A DNA stretch of 21,881 bases. Origin: Bacteroidales bacterium GP1. GTDB lineage: Bacteria; Bacteroidota; Bacteroidia; Bacteroidales; Muribaculaceae. Location: assembly GCA_001701105.1 (NCBI GenBank), contig DAAI01000018.1:4113-25993 (forward strand), given 5' to 3'. Position numbers and translations under genes: made by a program. This document shows positions 9,801 through 17,152 of this stretch, piece after piece. Below the pieces are notes generated by a model. That model did no database searches. It worked only from the letters and a program-made list of their open reading frames with translations, and was not told the DNA's origin. Numbering within the stretch: position 1 is the stretch's first letter; each line of letters opens with the position of its first letter.

Positions 9801-9902
9801 GTCAGTCCGCGACAGCACCGTGCCCGTCACAGTGATTTCCTGTGCCTGAGTCATGATTGCTACGAGGAGCATCATCAATGCGATGAAAAAAGATTTCTTC
9901 AT
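6858..9902 (-). CDS. susC: SusC-family TonB-dependent transporter for fructan oligosaccharides
   Basis: The outer-membrane importer of the locus, energised by TonB. The chosen start (ATG at 9902, 1014 aa) opens with the signal peptide MKKSFFIALMMLLVAIMTQAQ. The frame stays open 11 codons further upstream, but that would bury the signal. After the signal comes a CarboxypepD-regulatory-like beta-sandwich (about residues 22-98), then the family-typical LLEELVVVGYQT, then the plug with VRGMSTANSSNDPLYIIDGVP and SIYGSRAANGVVIITTKHG. The rest is a 22-stranded-type barrel ending in an aromatic residue (FGINLQF). No STN domain is seen, so signalling runs through the HTCS rather than an anti-sigma factor. 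It is the first gene of the minus-strand operon, with a -7 element and repeats upstream. Confidence 0.97.
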   Translation of the reverse strand: MKKSFFIALMMLLVAIMTQAQEITVTGTVLSRTDDEPLIGATVLCEVNKKGVATDIDGNFTLTVPEGSALRVSYIGYQPIEVIAQPKMTIYLDEDAGLLEELVVVGYQTVRKADLTGAVSVMNMKEPLSENSGNIMSSMAGKLPGVNVVPDAAPGGTGSIRVRGMSTANSSNDPLYIIDGVPTDNINCINPSDIETMQVLKDAASASIYGSRAANGVVIITTKHGKGDKLSINVNYALSSQTIAKRYSMMNAQEWGTAFARASINSGLAPSFPQLYSFNGEAPTLLQYVNGNSNYATTNTDWQDEVYRTAWTNNLTASVSSNTEKSSVLFSANYINQTGNIISSFYRRYSARINSRFDFGKYITVGENLLVANWKNRGVDVGGDRGIPFTAMSQHPAIPVKGSNGDWAHPMELIASDLANPVQLINNAKDNDLSNWRILGNAFLEVKPIEGLILKTNIGIEHSQYFNNTLGRRTNPGDMNSMSSVYGQGDTWTWTNTANYNKTFNENHHLMALIGTEAIAYTFKDLSASREDYMFEDTDFMQIGSGSGTKNNGGGKTQWSVFSLFAKVDYNFSDRYLASFTIRRDENSRFAKKHRAGIFPAFSLAWRPSAESFWPANNVLTDLKIRYSWGQNGNANIPTLYPAYSTYIYNIGNGAYDINGTNSQTTAGITLASTGNPDLKWETTTQNNIGIDLQFLNGAINVTGDFYIKKTTDMLTDPPALDVAGENAKMWLNTGSMRNIGWELSVGYSSPNYGDFSWNASVNVSQYKNKLLELNNLQKFIGGDVRLIPGEAMGVYYGYVCDGIFQNKEQVANHAIQNGAAPGRLIYRDLDGNGVINDDDRCIIGDPNPDVSVGLNLAFHYKSLSLDMFFSGDFGQDIINHMKRQLYSMSYGNLATNRAKDILNAWTPQNSGSNIPALSLTDDNNEARFSSYYVENGSYMKMKYLRLSYAFPNKIANAIGAQGIDIFGQVENVFTITKYTGLDPEILPGGYGSLYDGGAYPRPRTFTFGINLQF

Positions 9903-9932
9903 GTTATACGCTGTTAGAGTTTGTTTTTGCCA

Positions 9933-9940
9933 CAAAATTA
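9933..9940 (-). promoter_or_regulatory. Putative -7 element of the susC operon
   Basis: On the minus strand the sequence reads TAATTTTG, a full match to the Bacteroidetes -7 consensus TAnnTTTG, about 30 bases before the susC ATG, which predicts a leader of about 25 bases. No TTTG is found 19-21 bases upstream, which fits a promoter that needs an activator. Confidence 0.6.
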
Positions 9941-10000
9941 TATATGGGGCAAATTACAGCATATAACAAATGGGGCAGGGATTATTAAAAATCGGGCGGT

Positions 10001-10030
10001 GCAACAAATTTCATAGCCTTCGCAACAAAT
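10001..10030. promoter_or_regulatory. Candidate HTCS/AraC operator: nonamer direct repeat, 21-bp period
   Basis: GCAACAAAT occurs at 10001-10009 and again at 10022-10030, exactly 21 bp (two helical turns) apart. A third partial copy, AACAAAT, lies at 9965-9971. The pair is about 70-100 bp upstream of the predicted susC start site, a place and period typical for AraC-family activator half-sites. Assignment to the HTCS encoded next door is an inference. Confidence 0.5.
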
Positions 10031-10051
10031 GTGCAAAAACAGCAATGAATT

Positions 10052-12793
10052 TCAAAACTTCAAGGCCGACCGTGTCTCCGACGGAGTCTCTCCGAATGCT
10101 TCACGGTAGCACCTTGTGAAATAGGCCGGAGTGGAAAAGCCGGTGGCGTAGGCCACTTCTGAAATGCTTATATCCGTAGACTGCAGCATATGCTTGGCGC
10201 GTTTGAGCCGCATATTTTTCATCAGTTCGACGGGCGACATATTAGTGAGCGATTTGATTTTGCGATAGAATTGCGAGCGTTCCAGCCCGAGTTTGCCGGC
10301 GAGGGTATCTACGCTTAATTCCGAATTGCCCATCTCGGCTTCAAAAATGCTGAGGAATCTATTGTAAAAATCATTGTCGATGTCGGATGCCGGCAATTGT
10401 CGAGGTTCCGATTTTGGAGTGGCTTTCCAGATGTCGGTTATTCTTTTCCGGTTGGCGATCAGCGATGCGCAGCGCGCTTTCAGGACTTCGTAACTGAAAG
10501 GCTTCGAGAGGTAGCCGTCGGCTCCGCTATCGTACCCCTGCACGCGCTGCTCGTCCATAGAGCAGGCCGTGAGCATCAGCACCGGAATATGCGAGGTGAC
10601 GGCTTCCTCTTTAAGACGCCGGCAACATTCAAGGCCATCCACTCCGGGCATCATTACATCGCATATTATCAGGTCGGGCACATATTTTACGGCTCGTTTG
10701 ATTCCTTGTTTAGCTCCGGAAGCCTGAATCACATTATACTCTTTTTCCATCAGCTCGGCGAGAAGCATCCGTATGTCACGGTTGTCGTCGATCACGAGCA
10801 TCAGCGGCTTATTACTCTGGATGGCCGGTTCGGACTCTATCACATCCAATTCAGCCTCCACTTCTTCTTTCTTTATCGTTGCTTCGGGGGTGGCAGGCAT
10901 GACATCGATATGGGTTACGGGAATCTCCACCATGAAGCGGGAGCCTTTATGGAGGGTGCTTTCCACGGATATGCTTCCTCCGTGTAATTCCACGAACGCC
11001 TTGCAAAGCGACAATCCTATTCCGGAGCCATTGTGATGCACCCGGTCAACCTGGAAGAAGCGGTCGAATATATTTCCGAGATCCCGCTCAGAGATTCCTT
11101 CACCGGTATCGGTTACAGCGAGGAAAAGTTTTTCCCCCTCTATGCCATAATTGATTGAGATATGGCCACCGTCGGGGGTATATTTAAAGGCATTTGATAC
11201 AAGATTGAAGAAAACGCGTTCAAACTTTTCAGCATCGATAGCCAGCACCACGGGGCTTTCAGGCCTATCGAGCGTAAGGGAGAGGTTTCGTTTGCGCGCC
11301 AGGGCGTAGAAGCCCTCAAGCCATTCGGCGATGGCTAGATTGAGATCCACTTCTGAAAGGTTGAGACTCATCTTGTTGTTCTCATATTTCCGGAAATCGA
11401 GAATCTGGTTGATAAGGCGGCGGAGGATTCTGACGTTTTTATCGGCTATCTTCATAAGCCGGCGTTGCTGCTGCGTGAGATTGGGAGCATCGGCAAGCTG
11501 GGCCACGGGTTCGGAGATCAGCGTGAGCGGGGTGCGGAGGTCGTGTGAGACGTTGGTGAAGAAATTTAGCTTCGAATGGGTGGCCTCGGTGAGTTTTTCG
11601 TTGAGCTCCTGTAATTGGTCGCGTTGAGTAGCCAGTTCATCGCGTTGTTGGCCGAGCATGAGATTAGTATCGAGAAGCTGGGCCTGATGGCGGCGGCGTT
11701 GCCAATAGGCCCGCAGGATGAGGAAAACGGTAACAAAGAGCAAGACGATTATCACTATGCTGGCATATAACAGAATGGTTTGCGAAGTATGCTTATCCCA
11801 ATATGCATCAAATTGGGTCTTCAGCAATTTCACCTTGCTTGTCTCTTCCTTCAAACCCTCGTCCTGCAGCAGAAGGATGTCGGCGTTGGAAAGATCCACC
11901 GGCGATGACGAAGGCAGCAGCATCTCCTTCTCATATTCCTTCCCTTCGAGGATGTCGAGAGCGGTGCGTATAATCCTGTGGCCCTCTGTGGGGTATAGGA
12001 AAGTGGCATCGATAATAGAATCGGCCACTGCGCGTATGCCTATTTCCGGAGCTGCGTCTATGCCGATGATCTTGATTTTGTCTCTGAGTCCGAGCCGTGA
12101 TGCCACTTCCGATGCGCCTATCGCCATGCGGTCGTTGTGAGCATATATCACATTCACGTCCGGATAAAGATGTAGAAGAGAGTCGGCCACAATCATGGCG
12201 TCTTCCATCTTCCAATTGCCCGGTGCGCTTGCCACTATGTTGCCCCCTCCGGAAGAAAATTCCTGTAAGAATCCCTCATGGCGACCTATGGCCGGAGTCG
12301 AACCCGGAAGGCCGTATATTTCAATAGCTTTGGCCTTGTCGCCTCCCATATGCAGCGCGTAAAGGGCAGCCGCTTTCCCAAGGCTTCTGTTGTCAGCGCC
12401 GATATGCACCGTGTAGGTATCTCCGATGATATTGCGGTCGAATATGATTACGGGTTTCCCCGATTCGTAGATTTCCTTTATCACCGGCGTAAGGGCTTCG
12501 GCCTCGTTCGGGCTCACTATGAGCATATCAAAACCATTATCGGCGAAATATCTTATATCTTCTATCTGCTTATGGTTGTCGTCGTCGGCCGAGCGGATTT
12601 CCACCTCCACATTATCCAGAAACATCACCTCGCGCATCAGCTCGTCGTTGAGTTTCATTCTCCAGTCGTCGTTGCTGCATTGCGACACGCCGATACGTAA
12701 TTTTTCTGATTGTCGGCAGCCGGCCGGAAGCAACATTGCCAGCAGAATGGATATCGTGAATAAGATCGATATTTTGAAAGGGTAGCGATTCAT
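10052..12793 (-). CDS. Hybrid two-component system sensor/regulator with fructose-type periplasmic binding domain (BT1754-like)
   Basis: A one-protein sensor kinase and transcription factor of 913 residues in the inner membrane. Order of parts: N-terminal hydrophobic segment 8-25 ending in a lipobox-like LPAGC (C26); a type I periplasmic sugar-binding domain about 33-310 (IIFDRNIIGD, AHNDRMAIGA, IIGIDAAPE, as in ribose-type binders); a second membrane segment 339-361; a coiled linker; HisKA with NVSHDLRTPLTL (H417); HATPase with SNAFKY (N534), DTGEGI and GSGIGLSL; a receiver with DD669-670, phospho-acceptor D712 in CDVMMPG and K764; and a C-terminal AraC HTH pair (about 820-910, ending GFSTPAYFTRCYREAFGETPSE). 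This layout matches the fructose sensor BT1754, whereas most HTCS proteins carry a Reg_prop/YYY sensor. It lies between the two fructan units and likely switches both on when periplasmic fructose rises. All catalytic motifs look intact. Confidence 0.95.
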   Translation of the reverse strand: MNRYPFKISILFTISILLAMLLPAGCRQSEKLRIGVSQCSNDDWRMKLNDELMREVMFLDNVEVEIRSADDDNHKQIEDIRYFADNGFDMLIVSPNEAEALTPVIKEIYESGKPVIIFDRNIIGDTYTVHIGADNRSLGKAAALYALHMGGDKAKAIEIYGLPGSTPAIGRHEGFLQEFSSGGGNIVASAPGNWKMEDAMIVADSLLHLYPDVNVIYAHNDRMAIGASEVASRLGLRDKIKIIGIDAAPEIGIRAVADSIIDATFLYPTEGHRIIRTALDILEGKEYEKEMLLPSSSPVDLSNADILLLQDEGLKEETSKVKLLKTQFDAYWDKHTSQTILLYASIVIIVLLFVTVFLILRAYWQRRRHQAQLLDTNLMLGQQRDELATQRDQLQELNEKLTEATHSKLNFFTNVSHDLRTPLTLISEPVAQLADAPNLTQQQRRLMKIADKNVRILRRLINQILDFRKYENNKMSLNLSEVDLNLAIAEWLEGFYALARKRNLSLTLDRPESPVVLAIDAEKFERVFFNLVSNAFKYTPDGGHISINYGIEGEKLFLAVTDTGEGISERDLGNIFDRFFQVDRVHHNGSGIGLSLCKAFVELHGGSISVESTLHKGSRFMVEIPVTHIDVMPATPEATIKKEEVEAELDVIESEPAIQSNKPLMLVIDDNRDIRMLLAELMEKEYNVIQASGAKQGIKRAVKYVPDLIICDVMMPGVDGLECCRRLKEEAVTSHIPVLMLTACSMDEQRVQGYDSGADGYLSKPFSYEVLKARCASLIANRKRITDIWKATPKSEPRQLPASDIDNDFYNRFLSIFEAEMGNSELSVDTLAGKLGLERSQFYRKIKSLTNMSPVELMKNMRLKRAKHMLQSTDISISEVAYATGFSTPAYFTRCYREAFGETPSETRSALKF

Positions 12794-12839
12794 GAGTTCA
12801 ATTGCCTTATATCTTCGTGGAAATTAACTTACAGTGTTG

Positions 12840-12847
12840 CAAAGATA
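12840..12847 (-). promoter_or_regulatory. Putative -7 element of the HTCS gene
   Basis: The minus strand reads TATCTTTG, matching TAnnTTTG, 47 bases before the HTCS ATG, predicting a leader of about 40 bases. No -33 TTTG is seen at the usual distance. Confidence 0.55.
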
Positions 12848-12860
12848 ATGAATTATTGTG

Positions 12861-12870
12861 AAAATCGGGC
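12861..12870. promoter_or_regulatory. Decamer shared with the susC upstream region
   Basis: AAAATCGGGC at 12861-12870, in the HTCS/GH32 divergent gap, is identical to 9988-9997 upstream of susC. A near copy, AAAATCGCGC, lies at 3622-3631 upstream of the large GH32 gene. It may be a common regulator site, but chance cannot be excluded. Confidence 0.25.
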
Positions 12871-12951
12871 ATTAGATATTAAAATTCATTCGTTGCATCA
12901 AAATTAATAGTGAATGCACGGATTCTTATACGCTTGCTTATTTTTTATTAT

Positions 12952-12959
12952 TAGTTTTG
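12952..12959 (+). promoter_or_regulatory. Putative -7 element of the GH32-permease-fructokinase operon
   Basis: TAGTTTTG matches TAnnTTTG and ends 41 bases before the ATG at 13001. No TTTG lies at -33, again fitting activator dependence. It is about 105 bp from the divergent HTCS -7 element, leaving room for a shared regulator site. Confidence 0.55.
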
Positions 12960-13000
12960 CGATGCGAAATCGAATCATTAGCCAATAAAATAGATAAACC

Positions 13001-14854
13001 ATGATAAGATTAAAGAGAAGAATGAGGATGATTGCTATTGCCGGGAGTCTTACGGCGGCACTCACGGCTCAGGGTGCCGACGGAGTGCGCATCGATCATC
13101 TCGGGGTAGACAATACCCTGGTGCGCGTTAACGGTCCGGAACGATATCTTATGATTCCGGTGCAAGACAGCAACGATGACGCACGCATCAACGTCTTGGT
13201 CGACGGACAGCTCGCCGAGACAATATATGTGCGGCTCGCACGATCGAAGACCGATTTCTCTGTGCCCTACGATCTTTCGTCATATCAGGGCAGGGAGGTG
13301 ATCTTAGAGGTCATCACGCCGCAGAGTCGTGGCTCTGTGCGCGAGGCTAAGGACGACGTATGCTGGAAAGGATTCGTGCTTGCCGATTCCATCGACATCA
13401 GCGACAAGGAAACGAAGTATCGTCCTGCCTTTCATCATACTCCCCTTTACGGCTGGATGAATGATCCTAACGGAATGTTCTATAAGGATGGAGTATGGCA
13501 TCTTTACTATCAGGCCAATCCCTACGGTTCGAAATGGCAAAACATGACATGGGGACATTCCACCTCCACCGATCTTGTCAACTGGAAGCATGAGCCGATA
13601 GCCATACGCCCCGATGGTCTCGGTACAATCTTCAGCGGCAGCTCGGTTGTGGATCATGACAACACGGCCGGCTATGGCCGCGATGCAGTGATAGCTCTCT
13701 ACACTTCTGCGTCGAAAAGCCAGATGCAGAGCATGGCGGTGAGCCACGACAATGGCATGACCTTTGAAAAATATCCGGGGAATCCGGTCATCACCCTTGA
13801 AAGCGAGGCCCGCGACCCGAATATGTTCTGGAATTCCGAAACAAAGGAATGGAATCTTGTCCTTGCCCATGCCCTTGATCACGAAATGCTATTCTTCACA
13901 TCGCCCGATCTAAAGACGTGGACGCTGAAGAGCAGTTTCGGAAAAGGTGAAGGCGCTCAGGGTGGAGTATGGGAATGTCCCGATCTGTTCGAACTTCCCG
14001 TGGCCGGGACGGGCGAGAAAAAATGGGTTCTAATCTGCAACCTTAACCCCGGCGGACCTTTCGGCGGTTCGGCTGTGCAATATTTCGTTGGCGACTGGGA
14101 CGGCACCACTTTCACAGCCGATACGGATGCCTCCGGCAAAGTGCCGACAAAATGGCTTGACTATGGCAAGGACAATTACGCGTTGGTCAGCTGGAGCGAT
14201 GCTCCCGACGGACGTCGCACCGCAATCGGATGGATGAGCAATTGGCAGTATGCCTCAGAAGTGCCTACCCTGCAATATCGAAGCGCCAATACATTGCCGC
14301 GTGAGATAGGGCTGTTTAAAGATAGCGACGGCCAGATTTATGCTTCTTCCGTTCCTTCCCCTGAATTGCTGAAGATGCGCGGGAAACTCTCTGCATCCGC
14401 ATCAAATAAGATTATCGGGACCAAGGCCGGGGTTTTCTCCCTTCCTTCGGATAATTCAGGAATATGCGAGATCGTAGCCTCCATCGATGCTCTCCGCTCT
14501 GACTCCGTTACGTTAGAACTAACCAACAACGTTGGCGATATGTGCGTGATGACGTATAATCCGGCCGAGCATACATTCAGCTTCGACCGCACAAAGAGCG
14601 GAATCGTGGATTTCAGCGAGAGCTTCCCTGCCGTGACAGTTGCACCCACCCATGAGAGCGACGGGACCGTTTCACTCAGAATCTATGTCGACCGTTCAAG
14701 CGTCGAAATTTTCGGAAACGACGGCCGCTTCTCGATGACTAATCTCGTATTCCCGAATTCGCCGTACACCACTCTCTCCATATCCGCCCGCGGCGGCAAA
14801 GCGCGGCTTGATGAATTGAAGATATATGCCTTGAATCCCGCCCACGGGAAATAA
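13001..14854 (+). CDS. GH32 exo-beta-fructosidase (levanase/inulinase type) with N-terminal DUF4980-like domain
   Basis: Releases fructose from the non-reducing end of beta-fructan oligosaccharides, probably in the periplasm. It has 617 residues with a signal peptide (MIAIAGSLTAALTAQGA, no lipobox), then a beta-sandwich of the DUF4980 type (about 30-130), then the five-bladed GH32 propeller with all three catalytic residues: nucleophile D155 in GWMNDPNG, D272 in ARDPNMFW and acid/base E325 in VWECPDLF. The C-terminal sandwich (about 470-610) contains the family-typical DRSSVEIFGNDG. Start choice: the ATG at 13001 follows the predicted promoter by a short leader; in-frame ATGs at 13022 and 13028 are possible alternatives. 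It heads the plus-strand operon, 18 bases before the permease gene. Its fructose product is the expected signal for the HTCS. Exo mode and periplasmic location are inferred from the lack of a lipobox and from similarity to BT1759/BT3082-type enzymes. Confidence 0.93.
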   Translation: MIRLKRRMRMIAIAGSLTAALTAQGADGVRIDHLGVDNTLVRVNGPERYLMIPVQDSNDDARINVLVDGQLAETIYVRLARSKTDFSVPYDLSSYQGREVILEVITPQSRGSVREAKDDVCWKGFVLADSIDISDKETKYRPAFHHTPLYGWMNDPNGMFYKDGVWHLYYQANPYGSKWQNMTWGHSTSTDLVNWKHEPIAIRPDGLGTIFSGSSVVDHDNTAGYGRDAVIALYTSASKSQMQSMAVSHDNGMTFEKYPGNPVITLESEARDPNMFWNSETKEWNLVLAHALDHEMLFFTSPDLKTWTLKSSFGKGEGAQGGVWECPDLFELPVAGTGEKKWVLICNLNPGGPFGGSAVQYFVGDWDGTTFTADTDASGKVPTKWLDYGKDNYALVSWSDAPDGRRTAIGWMSNWQYASEVPTLQYRSANTLPREIGLFKDSDGQIYASSVPSPELLKMRGKLSASASNKIIGTKAGVFSLPSDNSGICEIVASIDALRSDSVTLELTNNVGDMCVMTYNPAEHTFSFDRTKSGIVDFSESFPAVTVAPTHESDGTVSLRIYVDRSSVEIFGNDGRFSMTNLVFPNSPYTTLSISARGGKARLDELKIYALNPAHGK

Positions 14855-14872
14855 ACAAAATTCTGAATAATA

Positions 14873-16054
14873 ATGTCAACACAATCAATAGTCATGGACA
14901 AGAAATCATCAATGGTTCAGATGATACCGGTGATGCTCTGCTTCTTCGCAATGGGCTTCGTCGATCTCGTAGGCACGGCCTCGAACTACGTACAGAAGGA
15001 TCTTGGCCTCAGCGATTCGCAGGCCAATCTTTTCCCCTCGCTCGTGTTTTTCTGGTTTCTCATCTTCTCCGTGCCCACAGGGCTTCTGATGAATAGGATT
15101 GGGCGTAAGAACACAGTCCTGATAAGCCTCGCAATCACGGCTGTATCACTGATAATCCCCATCTTCGGCGATGGCTACGTGACAATGCTTCTGGCTTTCT
15201 CCCTTCTTGGCATCGGCAACGCAGTGATGCAGACGTCACTTAATCCTCTTGTCACCAACCTTATCAACGGCGATAAATTGGCATCGACGCTTACTTTCGG
15301 CCAGTTCGTTAAGGCTATAGCCTCGTTCCTGGCGCCAATCATCGCGGCCTGGGGCGCCACCACCTTGTTCCCCACCTTCGGACTCGGCTGGAGATCACTC
15401 TTCGTAATATATGCCGTGATATGCCTCCTTTCGGTCACAGCCCTCGGAGCCACTCCCATCAATGAAGAGCGTCCCGACAAGGCAAGCGGAGTGGGTGAGT
15501 GCATCCGGCTCCTCGGCCGTCCGTTTATTCTCCTTTGCTTCATCGGTATCATGTGCCATGTGGGCATTGATGTCGGCACCAACACCACTGCCCCGAAAAT
15601 CATCATGGAGCGTCTTGGCCTGCCGCTTGAAGAGGCCGGATTCGCAACGAGCATATATTTCATTTTCCGTACTGCCGGATGTCTCTCCGGAGCGTTCATA
15701 CTAAGGAAAATGTCGGCGAAAATCTTCTTCTGCATAAGCGTCGTGATGATGGTGCTTGCCATGGGTATGCTCTTCGTATGCGACACTATCACGGGAATCT
15801 ATATCGCCCTTGCCCTCGTCGGATTTGGAAATTCCAACATCTTCTCGATCGTGTTCTCGCAGGCGCTTCTCGACTCTCCGGATGAGAAGAACGAAGTTTC
15901 CGGCCTCATGATCATGGGCTTGTTCGGGGGCACTATATTCCCGTTGGCAATGGGGTTTGCCGCTGATGCCATCGGCCAGGCCGGCGCCGTGGCTGTGATG
16001 ACTGCAGGAGTGGCATATCTGCTCTATTATACGCTCAAGATTAAGAAAGTGTGA
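14873..16054 (+). CDS. FHS/FucP-type MFS fructose permease
   Basis: Inner-membrane sugar:proton symporter of the major facilitator superfamily, 393 residues with about 12 hydrophobic segments. The first half has GFVDLVGTASNYVQKDLGLS and the FHS-like motif LMNRIGRKNTVL after helix 2; ECIRLLGRPFILLC begins the second half. It lies 18 bases after the GH32 fructosidase gene and 38 bases before the fructokinase gene, the same trio as BT1757-BT1759 in the B. thetaiotaomicron levan locus. Fructose as substrate is inferred from that context. An in-frame ATG at 14894 is a possible later start. Confidence 0.9.
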   Translation: MSTQSIVMDKKSSMVQMIPVMLCFFAMGFVDLVGTASNYVQKDLGLSDSQANLFPSLVFFWFLIFSVPTGLLMNRIGRKNTVLISLAITAVSLIIPIFGDGYVTMLLAFSLLGIGNAVMQTSLNPLVTNLINGDKLASTLTFGQFVKAIASFLAPIIAAWGATTLFPTFGLGWRSLFVIYAVICLLSVTALGATPINEERPDKASGVGECIRLLGRPFILLCFIGIMCHVGIDVGTNTTAPKIIMERLGLPLEEAGFATSIYFIFRTAGCLSGAFILRKMSAKIFFCISVVMMVLAMGMLFVCDTITGIYIALALVGFGNSNIFSIVFSQALLDSPDEKNEVSGLMIMGLFGGTIFPLAMGFAADAIGQAGAVAVMTAGVAYLLYYTLKIKKV

Positions 16055-16092
16055 CTTAACGCCTGAATTTTAACCTAAAAAATCAAATCAGA

Positions 16093-16971
16093 ATGAACAA
16101 TATGGTAGTAGGAATGGGTGAGGCACTCTGGGATGTGCTCCCCGAAGGTAAGAAAATAGGCGGTGCTCCGGCAAATTTCGCCTATCATGTGAAGCAGTTC
16201 GGACTGCCGAGCTGCGTGGTAAGCGCAGTCGGCCCCGACAACTTAGGCAAAGAGATTATAGAAAATTTCAAATCCAAGGGGCTTAATCAGCTGATTGCCG
16301 AAGTGCCGTATCCGACGGGTACGGTGCAAGTTGAGATCGACCCCGCCGGCATTCCGCAATACGACATAAAGGAGAATGTGGCATGGGACAATATCCCCTA
16401 TACAAAGGAGCTCGAGGAGCTGGCGCGGAAAACGAAGGCTGTATGCTTCGGCTCGCTGGCTCAGCGCAATGTAGTGTCACGCGAAACTATCAATAGATTC
16501 CTCGACGCGATGCCGAAGAACGATGATTCTCTGGTGGTTTTTGATGTTAACCTGCGTCAGGGTTTCTATACGAAGGAGATTCTCACCAATTCGATGGAAC
16601 GCTGCAATATCCTGAAAATAAATGATGAGGAGCTCGTTACGGTGAGCCGTATGTTTGGCTATCCCGGCATTGACCTCCAGGATAAGTGCTGGATTCTCCT
16701 CGGCAAGTACAATCTGAAGATGCTCATTCTCACATGCGGCATCAACGGCAGCTACGTCTTCACTCCCGGAAAAGTTTCATTCCAGCCCACTCCGGTTGTG
16801 GAAGTGGCCGATACGGTAGGTGCCGGCGACTCATTTACCGGAGCGTTCATTGCATCCATCCTCAAAGGGAAGACCGTAGAGGAGGCCCACAGCACGGCCG
16901 TGCGCACCTCGGCATTCGTATGCACAAAAAAGGGAGCGATGCCCACCCTTCCGGCCGAAATCACTGCCTGA
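16093..16971 (+). CDS. PfkB-family fructokinase
   Basis: Cytoplasmic sugar kinase that phosphorylates imported fructose with ATP. It has 292 residues, the usual size of bacterial ribokinase-like fructokinases. The N-terminal substrate motif GGAPANFAYH (residues 23-32) is typical for fructokinases, and the C-terminal PfkB signature DTVGAGDSFTGAF starts at D240 with the catalytic base at D246. The ADP-binding side chain region VRTSAFVCTKKGAMPTLP follows. It is the last gene of the GH32-permease-kinase operon, closed by a strong terminator. This corresponds to BT1757. The specific product (fructose 6-phosphate) is family knowledge and was not tested. Confidence 0.94.
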   Translation: MNNMVVGMGEALWDVLPEGKKIGGAPANFAYHVKQFGLPSCVVSAVGPDNLGKEIIENFKSKGLNQLIAEVPYPTGTVQVEIDPAGIPQYDIKENVAWDNIPYTKELEELARKTKAVCFGSLAQRNVVSRETINRFLDAMPKNDDSLVVFDVNLRQGFYTKEILTNSMERCNILKINDEELVTVSRMFGYPGIDLQDKCWILLGKYNLKMLILTCGINGSYVFTPGKVSFQPTPVVEVADTVGAGDSFTGAFIASILKGKTVEEAHSTAVRTSAFVCTKKGAMPTLPAEITA

Positions 16972-17000
16972 CCTTATCACGCGAAATTTTATCTCTCGTC

Positions 17001-17036
17001 TTGCGCCCGGATCCGACAATCCCGGGCGCAAATTTT
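17001..17036 (+). terminator. Strong rho-independent terminator after the fructokinase gene
   Basis: TTGCGCCCGG (17001-17010) pairs perfectly with CCGGGCGCAA (17022-17031) around an 11-base loop, followed by ATTTTCTT. It sits 29 bases after the fructokinase stop and closes the plus-strand fructan operon. Confidence 0.88.
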
Positions 17037-17091
17037 CTTGCCTTATGCTCTCCTCCCCGGGCCGGAGCATTAATATATGGGGAATTTTGCT

Positions 17092-17099
17092 TAACTTTG
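17092..17099 (+). promoter_or_regulatory. Putative -7 element of the porin/Gate-transporter unit
   Basis: TAACTTTG matches TAnnTTTG, 53 bases before the ATG at 17153 and after the fructokinase terminator, so the next two genes probably form their own transcription unit. No -33 TTTG is seen. Confidence 0.55.
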
Positions 17100-17152
17100 C
17101 ATTTGCGTTGGAGAAAAGTATGTGTGCTCCCGCGCTAATCGACCTTAACACC

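Noticed and set aside
9903..9935. Upstream in-frame start for susC
   Set aside because: It would overlap the predicted -7 element and place 11 residues before the signal peptide.
10397..10987. Antisense open frame of 196 codons inside the HTCS gene
   Set aside because: Overlaps the receiver and kinase domains, which are fully conserved on the other strand.
13304..13882. Antisense open frame of 192 codons inside the GH32 fructosidase gene
   Set aside because: Shadow of the GH32 catalytic region; no start context or domain of its own.
17073..17082. ATATATGGGG shared by the porin and susC (9940-9949) upstream regions
   Set aside because: It sits in opposite orientation and at a different place relative to each -7 element, in AT-rich DNA; likely chance.
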